Of a stretch of DNA of 9,028 bases, positions 8,991-9,028 are shown in pieces; within the stretch, counting starts at the first letter, position 1; the number at the start of each line of letters is the position of its first letter. The notes under the pieces were generated by a model. It made no database searches. It was not told the DNA's origin and was given only the letters and a program-made list of their open reading frames with translations. The stretch spans positions 1 through 9,028 of the forward strand of contig JASLCD010000175.1 of assembly GCA_030146295.1 (NCBI GenBank), in the 5' to 3' direction. This DNA is from Chryseobacterium sp. (GTDB taxonomy: Bacteria > Bacteroidota > Bacteroidia > Flavobacteriales > Weeksellaceae). The position numbers and the translations under genes are program-made.

Positions 8991-9028
8991 ATGAATAATC
9001 AATTAAGTAATATAGCAGTCCAATACCG
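8991..9028 (+). CDS. Start of a paralogue of the upstream PKD protein (cut by window end)
   Basis: Only 12 full codons are visible, reading MNNQLSNIAVQY. They align without gaps to the first 12 residues of the preceding 996-residue protein, MNAKLDNITTQY, with identity at M, N, L, N, I, Q and Y. The last two bases (CG) are compatible with the Arg that comes next in the upstream protein. The ATG follows an A/T-rich leader (ATTAACAATA), much like the other starts here. The match at the very start of an adjacent gene, in the same orientation and at a sensible distance, makes a tandem duplicate likely. Length, later domains and integrity cannot be judged from this window. Confidence 0.7.
   Translation, partial: MNNQLSNIAVQY

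Overview
The window is a piece of a phage-tail-like contractile injection system locus (extracellular contractile injection system, eCIS, the Afp/PVC/MAC family) from a low-GC member of the Bacteroidota. A Flavobacteriia of the Chryseobacterium type is the best guess. This rests on the A/T-rich coding sequence, the A-rich leaders with weak Shine-Dalgarno sequences, and the character of the proteins; no marker gene fixes the genus.

All genes lie on the + strand and are tightly packed. (1) A baseplate J/gp6-like wedge protein of more than 1001 residues runs in from the left edge and is 5'-incomplete: the frame is open to the first bases, and the translation before the first ATG looks like family sequence. 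(2) After 24 bp comes a 935-residue second baseplate protein (Afp12/gp7-like). It carries an N-terminal WTDYN-HDPG-T-LE motif, an AHVLAKICW motif near the C-terminus, and between them two segments resembling YegP/DUF1508 repeats. (3) After 13 bp comes a 996-residue multidomain protein. It has a conserved N-terminal half, a helical/coiled-coil linker, Ig-like and PKD modules (WNFGDG motif) and a cysteine-containing C-terminal domain. It lacks a signal peptide and is probably a fibre or baseplate-attached accessory protein. (4) After 102 bp containing a 14-bp stem-loop, a fourth gene begins at 8991. Its first 12 residues match the start of gene 3, so the two look like tandem paralogues; only 38 bp of it are present.

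Read together, genes 1 and 2 would build the baseplate wedges that anchor the sheath-tube complex. Genes 3 and 4 would supply alternative or co-assembled surface/fibre proteins whose C-termini may decide what the particle binds. The short spacers and lack of any visible promoter between the first three genes indicate one transcript. No RNA genes, mobile elements, CRISPR arrays or non-coding stretches over 300 bp were seen.
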